64,000 nt of DNA from Apteryx mantelli (Eukaryota > Chordata > Aves > Apterygiformes > Apterygidae), in NCBI RefSeq assembly GCF_036417845.1, contig NC_089984.1, positions 2,790,001 to 2,854,000 on the forward strand, given 5' to 3'. Made by a program: the position numbers and the translations under genes. Below are positions 1 through 9,717 of the stretch, piece after piece (position 1 is the first letter of the stretch; the number at the start of each line of letters is the position of its first letter). The notes below the pieces were generated by a model, which was not told where the DNA came from, made no database searches, and saw nothing but the letters and a program-made list of their open reading frames with translations.

Positions 1-169
1 CGGCGGCCAGCTCGCCGTTGCCGGCCCCCCCCCGCCGGGGCTCACAGGCAGGGGCCGCCACGGCGCCCGGGGCACCACCGCCCGCCACCGCCGCTGCCGC
101 CCGCCGCAGTCACAGCCGCTCCTACCTGCCCGCCCGGAAGTGCCCGCGCCGCAACCGGAAGCGCCGCGC

Positions 170-179
170 GCGCATGCGC
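170..179. promoter_or_regulatory. Palindromic NRF1 site
   Basis: GCGCATGCGC is a perfect match to the NRF1 palindrome (YGCGCAYGCGCR core). It lies 33 bp upstream of the ZNF511 ATG and just downstream of two ETS-type GGAA sites. Being symmetrical, it could serve transcription in either direction. Confidence 0.65.
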
Positions 180-300
180 CGCCGCCGCCGCCGCTGCCGG
201 GGGGGTGGGCCATGTTGCTGCCGGCCGAGCTGCGCGGCCGCCTGGGCGCGGCGCCGCGCCGCGCGCCCCGCCCGCCGCCGCCGCCGCCGCCCGCCGCGCC
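177..300 (+). repeat. CCG/GCC trinucleotide runs in the 5'UTR and coding exon 1 of ZNF511
   Basis: A (GCC)n run at about 178-195 precedes the start codon. A second (CCG)n run at about 268-291 lies within exon 1 and encodes a stretch of seven prolines, followed by Ala/Arg-rich sequence. Length polymorphism is plausible in both runs, but only the coding one would change the protein. Confidence 0.75.
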
Positions 301-376
301 GCGCGCCGCGCCGCGCCCGCCCTTCACCTTCTCCCCGCGCCGCCTCCGCCTGCGTCGCAGCCACCCGCTCCTCGAG
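212..376 (+). CDS. ZNF511: ZNF511 exon 1 (coding part)
   Basis: Encodes residues 1-55, from MLLPAELRGRLG to RRSHPLLE, and ends in phase 0 at GAG followed by the donor gtaacg. The ATG has a C-rich context (GGGCC before the ATG, G at -3). An in-frame upstream ATG would need to be at 140, inside the ETS/NRF1 cluster, so 212 is preferred. The residues PFTF to HPLLE match the family's conserved F-x-F...H-x-F-E block before the second exon. Confidence 0.92.
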
Positions 377-3300
377 GTAACGGCCCAAAGCGCGGCGGGA
401 GGCCCCGCGGAGGGCGCAGCAACCGGTGGGTTTGCGGTGGCTCAGCGCTGCGGTCGGCGGCGTGAATCGTACGCGTGGCCGTCTGCACCTCTCTGGGCTT
501 TACGTGCAGACAGGAGTCAAGCAGCTTGTTCAGGCAAAGCTGTGCGGGCTGAGAAAGGCGCATCGTGACAGTGAAGGACGCAGGTGTGCGAGCCTGGCGT
601 AGCCGAGGCATCAAATTGTCCTTGGAGGAGGGAACAGGTTGTACTTAGTTAAAGTCCCTCTGCTAAGCTTAATAAATCAGAGTCTGCCTGTCCCTTGAGT
701 TTCTTTTAACGCGGGTTTTCATCGCTAAATCTCTTTTGACAGCTTTAATATTGTCCGTAGTAAAAATGTTTGTGTTTTCCTTTGTGGATGCTGGTTGCTG
801 TTGCCTGCCTATAACCTCCTTCTCTCTTTCCTGCCCCAGGATGGAGACATTCACAGACATTTGTACCTCCAAGATGTCCTTACAAGTGTTACAGAGGTGG
901 CAGAAAGAGCCAAGTAAGTGAGACAGCGCATGCAAACTATCCCAAGATCTTTCTAATTAGAAAACTGTGTGTTAGTTTTTAATTGGAGTGGTATGGAATC
1001 TCCTCTCCGGTGAGGAGATCCCATCACAGAGACACTGTGTGTTTGAATCCTGCCCATTCCTGTTATAAAGACACTAGGCTGGGACTTTTGGTGTTCCTGT
1101 TGTGCATTGACTGTGAGGGCAGAAAAGCAGCAGCGAGTTGAGAGGGAGAAAACAGAATGCATTGCAAAAGAGTTTTAAAATGACTGCCATAATCATTCAT
1201 TTAATTTATTATTATTTACAAAAAAAAGCTACAAATAAGGAAAGTCACCTAAAGGGAGGCGTTAAATATATGCAACTTAAATTAAGGCACCAGTTTATAT
1301 ATCGGGGATGGCCTTTAATATAGCATGGCTGTCCTGATCTCCCTGCAGGGTGTCTGAATTCTGTTGTCACATCTCTGGGTGCTGCCAGGTCTTCGATACC
1401 CTGGAGGGCTACGAGCACCACTACAACACGCTGCACAGGAATGTCTGCTCCTTCTGTAAGCGCTCTTTTCCTTCAGGACACCTCTTGGATATTCACATCT
1501 TGGAGTGGCACGACTCGCTCTTCCAGATAATGGCAGAGAAACAGAACATGGTGAGTCACAAACGAACAGGAGGCACATGCTGCCTAAGGGCTTGCAATAC
1601 CTGATTTTTGCGTTTTTTTCCTTAGTGATAGCCTCCTGGCTGGTACAGCCACTTCTCGTTTTCAATGTACAGTTAAGAGACGCCAAAAAATAATTGCAGG
1701 TGTGCAGACAGATTGGCGTTGCGGTCTTCGTGACTGCCATTCCTCCTCACGTGAGGATTTCCAAGCACTTGAAACCTGTAAGGCTCCCCAGCCTACTGTG
1801 CAGTGGACAAGCGCGGTTCATGTCCCGCTGGGAGGAAGCAAAGACCGAGGGAAGGTAGGATGACCTCCTCATCATGGCAAGGCAGGACTGTACCCCAGCC
1901 TCCCGTTCACAAGCAGCCCTTTGCTCATGGTTGCGGTGTAAGATCATGTCCCAGTGTGTATGGCATGGGCTGGCATCCTTATAGACTGACGCTACCTCTT
2001 TGGAGATTGATTGGCCACATATAAATGGCAATTTTTATTCTATGCATGGCTGGATGCTAGCTAGATAGTAAGGTGAAAGCCAAATAGTTTTATTAAGCCA
2101 GCTTCTAGTTTTGCTCTGTTGAGACATTATGAGGGAGAGGACTCTTTCTCCTGCCGTTTGTGAGTGAACGCTGGGGGACCTGCTAAAATGTGCTAGCAGG
2201 GCCCCTGCCCTGACCCTGGGTTGTGCACTGGTACAGCACACCCTTGCACCCAACTGACACCACTCATCTTTCCCAATCATTTCTCTTTCTTCCTGCTTTT
2301 CAGTACAAGTGCTTAGTGGAAGGCTGCACAGAGAAGTTCAAGAGCAGCAAAGACAGAAAGGATCACTTGGTCACCATTCACCTTTATCCTGCTGACTTTC
2401 GATTCGACAAACCAAAAAAAATTAAAAGGTAACCGCAGAATTGCAGTAGTGCAGCTGTTTTTCCCTTCATGCTTGTAGAGGTGTTGTGCTTTGCTGTTTG
2501 GCTCCCTTTCCAGAGTAACCAAGTTTACACCTTATGAGGCTCAGTAGCCAGAAGAGATGTTTTCTGCCAGCTGTAAGAACAGGTGAACCGGTATGTCTTT
2601 TAACAGCAATGATGTATCACGTGTTAGTGTTGAAGTCATCTCTCTCCCCTGCAGTTCCAGGCTCTGCTTCCCTCATGCTGTCTCAAGTCTAAATGCAAAG
2701 CCCAGCGTCTCTCTGCATCATTTTGTATGTGCATTCTGCTTTTCTCCCCAGTCCTTTGCAATATTCCCATTCTCCAAAAGCATGAGTAGAGCAGAGGGAA
2801 GCTTTGTTATTTTGGTGTATGGCTTTCTGATTTGGCTGCTCATTTCAAGCACTATCTTTCACTGCAGGAATTAGTACGGGGACTGATACTGTTCCTTCTT
2901 TGGTGACAAGGGTGATAGGATGGAGAGAGAAAGAAAATCCCTTGCCCGCAGTGTGGTGCAGCCCTGGGATGGATACCCAAAGGGACAGGGGACTGGGTCT
3001 GCGGAGACTTTCAAAGCTTGCCTGGTTATCCTGGTCTAGCTATGAACCCTGCCTGGAGCAGGGGGCCAGGCTAGAGACTTCAGAGATCCTTTCCAACCTA
3101 AATCTTTCTGTGTTTCTATGGTAAGAAGTGACATAATGCTGCTCTGGATATGGAAAAAGCTGATTACAGAAGCAGTGAAGGGACTCGGGCTGTCCATCAG
3201 TGCCATAACATCATGGCATGATATTCCTGGGGCAGATTTGGTAACAAAAGGTGAAATTTATTCTACTCCAGACGCTTTAGGGTACTCCAGACTGATATGG

Positions 3301-6300
3301 GCAGAGATGGAGAGAGCTGGTCAAAAACTTTGTAAGCAGGGCCAGCTGCCTGCTAATGTAATGGCTCCACATTTAGGAAAGAGAGAAACTGTACCACAAA
3401 TACTGCCAATCTGTTAGCTGAGGATTAAAAGCTAATGTTCAATTTTGGCTGTGGCAAAGTCCTGTCTGGGGACTCAAGCGCATGTATGAGTTACCCTTTA
3501 TAGATTTAAGAAAAAAATGTATAGACTAAGCCATGTACTATAATGCAGCAACCCTGAATCCTTTAGTAGGAGCTCATCCAAGCCTATTCACGTAGCTCTC
3601 CAGAGGCTTTCTGGTTGCTCCTGGCAGTCTGCACAGCTAAATTTCTGTCCCTCCTTGCAGTAACTCCCCCAAGTCTGACTTGACTTGTTTCTTTGCTTCC
3701 TGATTAAATAACTTTCATTTCCTTCGCTCTGAGCTCATGTGGCAGCTACTGAGAGAGGATGTAAAATTTTATCTCTGCAGCGGCACCAAGCACAAGAGAT
3801 CTCCCATGAAACAGGATGTGGGTGTGCCAATGGATGTGAGTTTGGAGACTTCGGAGCAATTACAAGCAGATTCCATGGAAATAGGCCCCAGTGAGAACAT
3901 GGAGATCCCTCAGCCTGCACCCAACCCAGTCCCCTTGGTGCCCGAGAAACGACTCTATAAGTCCAGGTTTGTACTGTTTGCTTTCACAGGCAAAAATTTC
4001 TGGGGCTGGGACTGTGTCATCTTAATTGCATTTTGAAATACCTAGTGTACCACAGCTCAGTGTGTTTCTGAGTTGAAGACATAAAGAGGTGGTATTTCCT
4101 TATATATTTTTAAAGCCCTTTGCATGAAGCAGGATGAATTTTCTAACCCACAGTTTCTCCCTTAACCCCACATCTGTGCAAAAGTACCAGGTTCAGCAAT
4201 TGCCAAGAGTCTCAAAGGAAAGCCTTAGTTATTATGAGGAGTGTTTGTTTTATTAATCCTGGCAAGCTGCTGTTTGAGTGTTTATTGCTTTGCCAGTGGC
4301 AAACAGATGCTTTATGATTAAAAAGCTCAAGGACCTGAGTTCAGAAACGCATTTCTGTGGTCCTTGCAACCATACCTGGCGTTGTTGCAGGATGAGGAAA
4401 GTGTGAGGAAGCAAAGAGCCTGTGTGCGCTGTGAAAGTCTTGTCAACAGGCTGGGTCCGTTACTCTGCTAGCCTGTGATCTCTTCCAGGGGTATTGTCAA
4501 ATGGTGTGGGTCTGAAGACGTGAAATTTGTTGGGATCTGAGCCCTAAAATATTCATGCAGATTTCTTTTCTGCTTTCGCTTTCCCATCCTAGTTGACTGT
4601 GGGTTGTGCTGGTGCGTTTCGCTGTAACTTTCTGTGCTCCCATGCATTCATGGGTTGAGATGTAAATCAGGTGAATATCCTACTTGAATCTTATTTTTTG
4701 CAAGGTCAGATGAGCATTGCTTTTTTTTTTTTTTTTAATAAAATCTTTACAAAATGTTGAAGCTAAATTGCCTAATGCTAGCTTGACTTTTGAAATCCAC
4801 CTCATCTTCCATTTCCCTGCCTACAAAAAACCCCATGTACCGTAAAACCTGTACAAGACACAAGATAGCATTCTGATCAGATCATCGAGACAGACTGTAC
4901 CACCCTCTTCCCAGCACTTGGATCAGTATATTTTTATTAACCTTTTTAATGGTCTTTCAGTGTAGAGTTTAATATGGTTTTGCTTAACTATTCCAGTTAG
5001 CAAAGGGATACCTCTGTTTTGGGTTTGCCGTTATGCCGTGGCCCCGGGTTTGCTGCGTCGGTAACCCAGTTGCAGCCTGACAAGCAGCATGGTGAGCCTG
5101 CAACCATGCTGGAGCACTGGTTCTGCCCTCAGCTCCCTCCTGCTTTCAGGGCATCAACGCTTCTCTTTACCTTCATAAAATGAGGTGAACACTGCTGTTC
5201 CACAGCTCTCTGACGAGCTGTGAAGCCGTGTCTGAAAGTGCTAGCACTAGAGTTGATCGGTTCCGCTTTTGACAGTAGCGCACAGGGGCCGATCTGTCTG
5301 ACAAAAACCTGACCCTCTAATTCTCAAGGGGGTTAAGATGATGCTAAGCAGCTGCCAAGGTGACATTTTAAATTTCACTGCTTTTTTCAGCAATAACAAC
5401 TGGTAAACCAGAGAGAAACTGATGAGTTTGGCATGATGCTACAGGCCATAAGAAAAATATGTTTCTGAAGGGCTATGCTGCATCTGCTCTTTTGCCCTTT
5501 ACAATCATATACCTCTGCAAAAAAATCACCACAACTGTCCAATGACTTACATTTTGTAACATCTTACCCTCGCATGGTTGTAAAGAGAGGAGAAGCCTCC
5601 GGAATATAAATGAAATGTGCTGAATAGATGTAAAAGCAGAACAATATTTCCCATATTTCTCAAATTATATTTTGGTGATTTAGACCTTATGTTCTTAACG
5701 ATACCTTCCTCTTCCCACCCTGGAAGCTTGAAACTGTTCAGGCAAGGCATAAAACATCCCAGTGATCCTGTGAGAGGTGGGGTATTAAGGGAAGTATATT
5801 TACATTGGGAAATTGGGGCGCGGGGCTGGATATAAGCATGCCGAAAGCTTGTCCAAACGGATCGGTATGCAATCTTCCTGCTGGCAACATTTGTATTAGA
5901 GAGCTCCTGCAGTGCTCAACGCCAGCTCGAGTAGATAAGAGTGGGCATTTCTGTAAGGCTTCCTAGCACTGGTTGCGCCTCAGCCCTGTGCTTTAAGTCT
6001 TACTTTATCAAATCATCAATTGTCTACTGATATGAATTCCCCTGAAAGATGACATAACTCCCTTATGCTCCAACAACTTGTTTAGAAACTGGGATCAAGT
6101 CATATAAACAACAAGCATGCCTAATCAGGGTTGTATTTTTCTCCTTCAAAATCTGTGCCTTTGTAGCTGTGTTCGTTCATACAAACGGGTTACTCTCGAC
6201 CTGTTTGCATTCTGAAAGTTATTTTTATGTTTGGAAGAGCTAGAGATTTGTGAGGGAATCGGGGCTGGAGAACTAATGGATGTTTGAAGAGAGGAAGTGA

Positions 6301-6607
6301 AAATTATCTTCAGGTCTCCCTCCTCACAAATGATATGTTGACTGTGTCCCTATTAAGCAAAATGGCTGAAGACGCTTTCCCTATAAAACAGCAACTATTG
6401 TTTTGCACTTTGGACTAAACCAGCTTTATCTTTTAAAGTGGGACTATTCCTATTAATTGAATTGACATAGCAGGACCTCTACTGATACACAAAGAAAGAT
6501 CTCAAAAATGTGTATTAAAGGATGTCTCCCCTTCTAGGATCCCATCCACAATTTGCTTTGGACAAGGCGCCACCCGAGGATTTAAAGGCCCAAAGAAAAA
6601 AATCTGA
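212..6607 (+). CDS. ZNF511: ZNF511, zinc finger protein 511 (six exons, complete)
   Basis: Spliced CDS joining 212-376, 840-913, 1349-1550, 2304-2428, 3781-3966 and 6538-6607 (822 nt, 273 aa). All introns are GT/AG and the phases agree throughout. Three C2H2 fingers are visible: C86/C91 with H104/H109, C113/C116 with H129/H134, and C150/C155 with H168/H173. Family signatures are the DGD-HRHLYLQDV block (56-67), NVCSFCKRSFPSGHLL (111-126), YPADFRFDKPKK (175-186) and the C-terminal IPSTICFGQGATRGFKG (252-268). Human ZNF511 is about 252 aa, and the extra length here is mostly in exon 1 and exon 5. The start at 212 follows the CpG-island promoter and gives the family-like beginning MLLP. The N-terminus (12-37) is unusually Pro/Ala/Arg-rich, reflecting GC-biased exon 1. 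The protein is a putative nuclear nucleic-acid-binding factor; its molecular role is poorly known. Identification is firm. Confidence 0.96.
377..839 (+). other. ZNF511 intron 1
   Basis: The first 100 bases are the tail of the CpG island; the rest is ordinary intron sequence with a pyrimidine tract before the acceptor at 838-839. No repeat or other gene was seen. Confidence 0.85.
840..913 (+). CDS. ZNF511: ZNF511 exon 2
   Basis: Starts after ctgccccag and ends before gtaagtg, a near-consensus donor. It encodes DGDIHRHLYLQDVLTS and VTEVAERA plus two bases of the next codon. The HRHLYLQDV string is diagnostic for ZNF511. Confidence 0.96.
914..1348 (+). other. ZNF511 intron 2
   Basis: AT-rich in its second half (about 1175-1280). 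No recognisable repeat or gene. Confidence 0.85.
1349..1550 (+). CDS. ZNF511: ZNF511 exon 3 (zinc fingers 1 and 2)
   Basis: Acceptor tctccctgcag, donor gtgagt. Encodes residues 80-147. Finger 1 uses the C-x4-C spacing (CHISGC) and finger 2 uses C-x2-C (CSFC). Both have H-x4-H. The linker GHLLDIHILEWHDSLFQI is strongly family-like. Confidence 0.96.
1551..2303 (+). other. ZNF511 intron 3
   Basis: Unremarkable single-copy-looking sequence with a strong polypyrimidine tract (tttctctttcttcctgcttt) before the acceptor. No repeat recognised. Confidence 0.85.
2304..2428 (+). CDS. ZNF511: ZNF511 exon 4 (zinc finger 3)
   Basis: Acceptor tgcttttcag, donor gtaacc. Encodes YKCLVEGCTEKFKSSKDRK with C150/C155 and H168/H173, then the conserved basic tail YPADFRFDKPKK. 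Ends in phase 2. Confidence 0.96.
2429..3780 (+). other. ZNF511 intron 4
   Basis: Contains a degenerate CR1 3' end at about 2935-3121, listed separately. The remainder shows no gene or other repeat. Confidence 0.85.
2935..3121 (+). mobile_element. CR1 LINE 3'-end fragment, diverged, in ZNF511 intron 4
   Basis: Shows the order of a CR1 3' tail in forward orientation: gggatggatacccaaaggga, then ttcaaagcttgcctgg, then agagacttcagagatccttt, then ccaacctaaatctttctgtg. The last part is a degenerate form of the usual 'gaggtcccttccaacctaaa...ttctatga' end. Substitutions are many, so this is an old copy. Confidence 0.75.
3781..3966 (+). CDS. ZNF511: ZNF511 exon 5 (acidic/proline linker)
   Basis: Acceptor tatctctgcag, donor gtttgt. 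Encodes residues 189-250, a low-complexity region with methionine- and glutamate-rich segments (MDVSLETSEQ, MEIGPSENMEI) and prolines, ending EKRLYKS. This is the least conserved part of the protein. Reading through the donor gives a short extra open frame to 4036, which is not used in the family. Confidence 0.93.
3967..6537 (+). other. ZNF511 intron 5 (2.6 kb)
   Basis: The longest intron. It contains an 18-T run at about 4720-4737 and two patches that keep more CpG than the rest (about 5030-5310 and 5818-5930). No CR1 or coding exon recognised. Confidence 0.8.
5818..5935. other. CpG-keeping patch inside ZNF511 intron 5
   Basis: About seven CpG dinucleotides occur in ~120 bases (ggcgcgggg, atgccgaaag, aaacggatcggt, caacgccagctcgag), while the flanking intron has almost none. 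No open frame or repeat explains it. It may be a regulatory element, but conservation is unknown. Confidence 0.35.
6538..6607 (+). CDS. ZNF511: ZNF511 exon 6 (terminal coding exon)
   Basis: Acceptor ccccttctag. Encodes the last 22 residues IPSTICFGQGATRGFKG plus PKKKI and the stop TGA at 6605-6607. The IPSTICFGQGA string is the family's C-terminal hallmark. The exon is too short to show up as a long open frame and was found by eye. Confidence 0.95.
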
Positions 6608-6975
6608 AGGTCAGCACAGCAGACTTGCACAAGATGAAAGACCCTAGCGGTCGTGGCCAGCAAAAGTTAGTGACGGCACTGTGGCCAAGTTGGAATATTT
6701 GCAGCTGTGTGCAAGGATTCACTCCGTAAAGGAAAAGCAGAAAGGGGAGAATGGGGATTGTGCAGCCGCAGCAGTTTGGGTTACAAAAATATCTTGGGAG
6801 CTGCATTGCTACAGTCCCTTCATGTCTCTGTACCACGTTCCTTCAACAAGATCTCAAGGCAGAGCCATGCTTACATTTATCCGTCATGAGATGCATTGCT
6901 CTCTTCTCTGATCCTCCCTGAAATCGATCTGCAAATAAATTTATCTGCCTTTATGCTGTGAGTTTTTATGTCTTT
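6608..6975 (+). other. ZNF511: ZNF511 3'UTR
   Basis: Runs from the stop codon to just past a canonical AATAAA at 6934-6939, with GT/T-rich sequence (tgctgtgagtttttatg) following at about 6953-6971 as the expected downstream element. The exact cleavage site is inferred. Confidence 0.75.
6934..6939 (+). promoter_or_regulatory. Poly(A) signal of ZNF511 (AATAAA)
   Basis: Canonical hexamer 327 bp after the stop codon with a U/GU-rich element about 15-35 bp downstream. It is the first good signal after exon 6. Confidence 0.75.
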
Positions 6976-8640
6976 TCAGCACCAGTACTGCTCTGAGCAA
7001 CAGCAGCTTTCTAGACGCTCATATCTTGCCTGAGCTTGGAAATGGCAAATAATACTATGAACTCCAGACAACCACAGGAATCATGCGGACGGTTTGTGAA
7101 TAACTTGCTAAGAGTCACTGCCAAAAATGCAGTAGGGATAACACAGGGATAACTCCCTCTTCCTGTATTAAGACCTTGTACCTGCACTTAGGTACAAGCT
7201 GTCTTTTCCCCCAGACCAGATGAGTGATTAATACAGGTAACTCAACTCCTGGAAGTGTTGGGAAAAGCTTTTTTGTGTCCCCCCAACTCCACCACCTAGT
7301 CTGGTGTGATGGTGTTACGCTTCCTTGCCAGCTTTGCTTGCATAGGGGAGAATTAAAATATAGAGGAATGTATTTGTGAGGTGCAGCATTTGAGAAGGGC
7401 TGCAACAACTTCCTGCCATTACAGTAGCTTAGGGCTGTGTTGCTCCTGAGTGAGAGCATGCACACAGACAAAACATTTTAATTCCTACAACCATATCTTC
7501 AGAGGTCTTGCCTTAAGTTTACTGACCAGCACTATATCTGCAAACCCTGAGATCAACAGGTACGACACTTACGGCCTCAGTTATTACAATGCCCTTTTAA
7601 TTTAAGTCCTCTATTTTCTAGCAGCATTTTTAAAAGATCACAGTGAGAACAACCCTCTCGACAGCGTGCAGAAGTGGGGCGGGTTGATCTCCGCAGCTTC
7701 TTTGCATAAATTGCTAGCAAAAAGAGCAGGATCTTCATTTAGGATTGCAGCAGAGCACAGCAACATGGAGGTGAGAATAAATCAACTGTCTTGCAATGCT
7801 GGAGCTGAAGTTACAGAGGATTATTTTCATTTTGCCTTTTTGGGAAAAAAACAGATTCAAGAAGTTCAAAGAAGAAATGTGCTGACTGTACGGAAACTAT
7901 TTGGAACCATGAACAAACAAAAAAAACCCCTCAGATTAAAAGCATCGGTCCCTAATTCTAACCCTTTCCATGTCGCTAAAGTCTGCTCCACAGCCCAGCA
8001 GCCACTCAGGAACCACAGATAAAAGGTTTGCCAAGGCCAGGGAAAGCATACCTGGCTTTGCAGCACATTTCCAAGTGGAGTCAAAATGATTTCCAAGTAT
8101 GTGAATAAATAAGAACTAAAAAAAAAATCATTTTGCAAACAGTTTCAATGACATTATAAGGACAAGGTGGAGTTTGACACACACAATGAACCACCCTTTG
8201 CCTCAAATACCCCCAAACCCAGGTAAATCGTGGAGGTTATTTTGCCCTTTTGTCTCTTCCTTCCTGTTTAGACTTGTCCTGCTGGAAGAAAAACCATGCA
8301 GTTTGAAACACATACCCTTTTGCTCAAATCCCTCGCTGCAGAGCACAGAGCCGGCATAAGTGCTCAGTGGCCAGTCCTTGAAATCCCATTAAATGGTAAC
8401 GCTTAAAAACTTGTCCATGAAGAAGAAAAAGGAATCGCAAAAAGACACATGTGGATTTGGAAGAAGCATAGGGGGGTTGGTGGTACAGCATTTGTCGGAG
8501 AAGTTTAGGATATAATTGCTTCCACCCCTCCTGTCCCAAAAACCTAACAAAGGATATAAGGGCTTTGAAAAATCCTTGCAAATAGGAGCCGGCGGTAATT
8601 TTTAGAGGCATGCAGGAATTTTCCATGTGCATTTTAAAAT
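6976..8640. other. Intergenic sequence between ZNF511 and the MSX3-like gene
   Basis: Single-copy-looking sequence. Two 118-codon open frames exist (7666-8022 on +, 7115-7471 on -), but neither shows a recognisable domain, codon pattern or splice context, so I do not call them genes. No CR1 was recognised. Confidence 0.6.
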
Positions 8641-8684
8641 GCTTCCTTCTGTTAGTGTTTTGAGAGTCAGCCGGCTTGTCTGAC

Positions 8685-8690
8685 TTTAAT
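8685..8690 (-). promoter_or_regulatory. Weak candidate poly(A) signal (ATTAAA on -) for the MSX3-like gene
   Basis: TTTAAT on + reads ATTAAA on -. It lies about 1.0 kb beyond the MSX3-like stop codon, a plausible 3'UTR length for this family. No AATAAA on the - strand was noticed closer to the gene. Speculative without transcript data. Confidence 0.25.
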
Positions 8691-8880
8691 CCTTGCTCAC
8701 CCTATAGAGAAAGCTAGCAACTTTTACTACGAAGCAGTGTCCCTATTGGTTCTGCGCCCAGATTTACTTGGGGGACACTGGCCTGTGTGCTAGCCAGAAC
8801 AGCTGCTTGCCCGACAGCTGCCAAGCAGGAACAGGGGCACCATGTTTGGTCCTTCTTGGCAAAGAGGGGAAGAAGCCATA

Positions 8881-9150
8881 TTTAGCGTACGGATCGGCAT
8901 TTGCAAGAACCGCGAGGCTCTTTGTTGCGAAATTATACTTTTCCGACACAGACCGCTTGCCTGGTCACCTCAGCTTCCCGAGCGGGAATTGCTAGCTTGG
9001 GTGCTGCGATCGCTGCTTTGTGCGGACTATGCCACATCTCCTTAGTGGGAGAGCTACTTCTTGCGGCCATCTCCCTGGCAGATGAACAAAACAGAATTAC
9101 CGTGCCTGGGGCCTGGGGGAAGGCAAGCTTTTATATACGCGCGAGAGTTT
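8881..9150. promoter_or_regulatory. Non-coding CpG-keeping block in the 3' flank of the MSX3-like gene (candidate enhancer)
   Basis: About 18 CpGs in 270 bases (13 of them in 8881-9060), against near absence in the flanking 6976-8860. It is not GC-extreme, so it is not a simple extension of the island at 9700. It includes the palindrome GCGATCGC at 9006-9013. Frames through it differ between strands and none looks like a protein. Retained CpG in AT-moderate non-coding DNA next to a developmental gene suggests an unmethylated regulatory element; this is inference. Confidence 0.4.
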
Positions 9151-9474
9151 TACACTTAGAGTTTGTAAATCCAAGCATACAGCACTGCAGAGCTCCTGGG
9201 CAGGATGATCCCGCAAAAGTCCCAGTGTCAGTCACTGGCCCCGCTCAGGGCACATCGCTGTCTTCACCATGCTGTCACGGCTTGCTCTTCCTTGCAGCCT
9301 GGCCCGAGGACCGTGCAGCCCTTCCACTCAGCAGCCTCCTGGAGCTTTCCAGCTTGGGCAAGGTGCTTCGGTTTCAAAGCATCACGAGCAAGGTGTCACA
9401 GGGGAAGATATCCGGGAGCAGCCTCGCATTCAACAAAGTGGGGATGCCAGGGTGCTGGGGAGCATCTTCTGCCA

Positions 9475-9712
9475 GGATGGAGGGACGGGAGAACATACAG
9501 TGGAGTGGGGGGGAGAGAGGGATGGAAAGACAGGCAGGAGGGACGGAGAGACTGGATGGAGTGGAGGGATGGAGCAGAGGGATGGAAGGACGGGACAGAG
9601 GGAAATAGGCATTTGAGGGATGGGTGATGAAGGCACGGGATGGATGGAGGGCAGCACGGACAGAGGGATGGGAAGGACGGACGGAGGGGTGGACGACGGC
9701 CTCCGGGAGCGC
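9475..9712. repeat. Purine-rich GGAYGGA repeat at the 3' side of the MSX3-like gene
   Basis: Degenerate tandem units such as gggatgga, ggacggag, ggatggagg and ggacggac run for ~240 bases right up to the stop codon of the MSX3-like gene, so they would lie in its 3'UTR as pyrimidine-rich RNA. The strand asymmetry (G/A on +) is almost complete. Confidence 0.8.
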
Positions 9713-9717
9713 CGGGG

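Larger units (their letters stand above)
1..480. promoter_or_regulatory. CpG island, probable bidirectional promoter of ZNF511 (right) and TUBGCP2 (left)
   Basis: The first ~480 bases are extremely GC- and CpG-rich and contain no TATA box. Two ETS-type sites (CCGGAAGT at 134-141, ACCGGAAGC at 154-162) and a perfect palindromic NRF1 site (GCGCATGCGC at 170-179) lie 30-80 bp upstream of the ZNF511 start codon. Such an ETS plus NRF1 combination is typical of housekeeping CpG-island promoters, often divergent ones. In mammals TUBGCP2 is transcribed away from ZNF511 from the same island. I infer the same here, but no TUBGCP2 coding exon can be identified in bases 1-133, so the left-hand partner rests on synteny only. 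Confidence 0.7.

Noticed and set aside
122-388. Arg/Ala-rich frames on both strands in the first CpG island, including a - strand frame that could be taken as TUBGCP2
   Set aside because: Antisense shadow of ZNF511 exon 1 and 5'UTR. It does not resemble a gamma-tubulin complex protein.
7115-8022. Two 118-codon frames between ZNF511 and the MSX3-like gene
   Set aside because: No recognisable family, no promoter or poly(A) context, opposite strands; compatible with chance.
8901-9627. Overlapping + strand frames of 235, 140 and 115 codons
   Set aside because: Three mutually overlapping frames in CpG-bearing DNA that end in the GGAYGGA repeat; none has a known domain, and the two strands look equally open.
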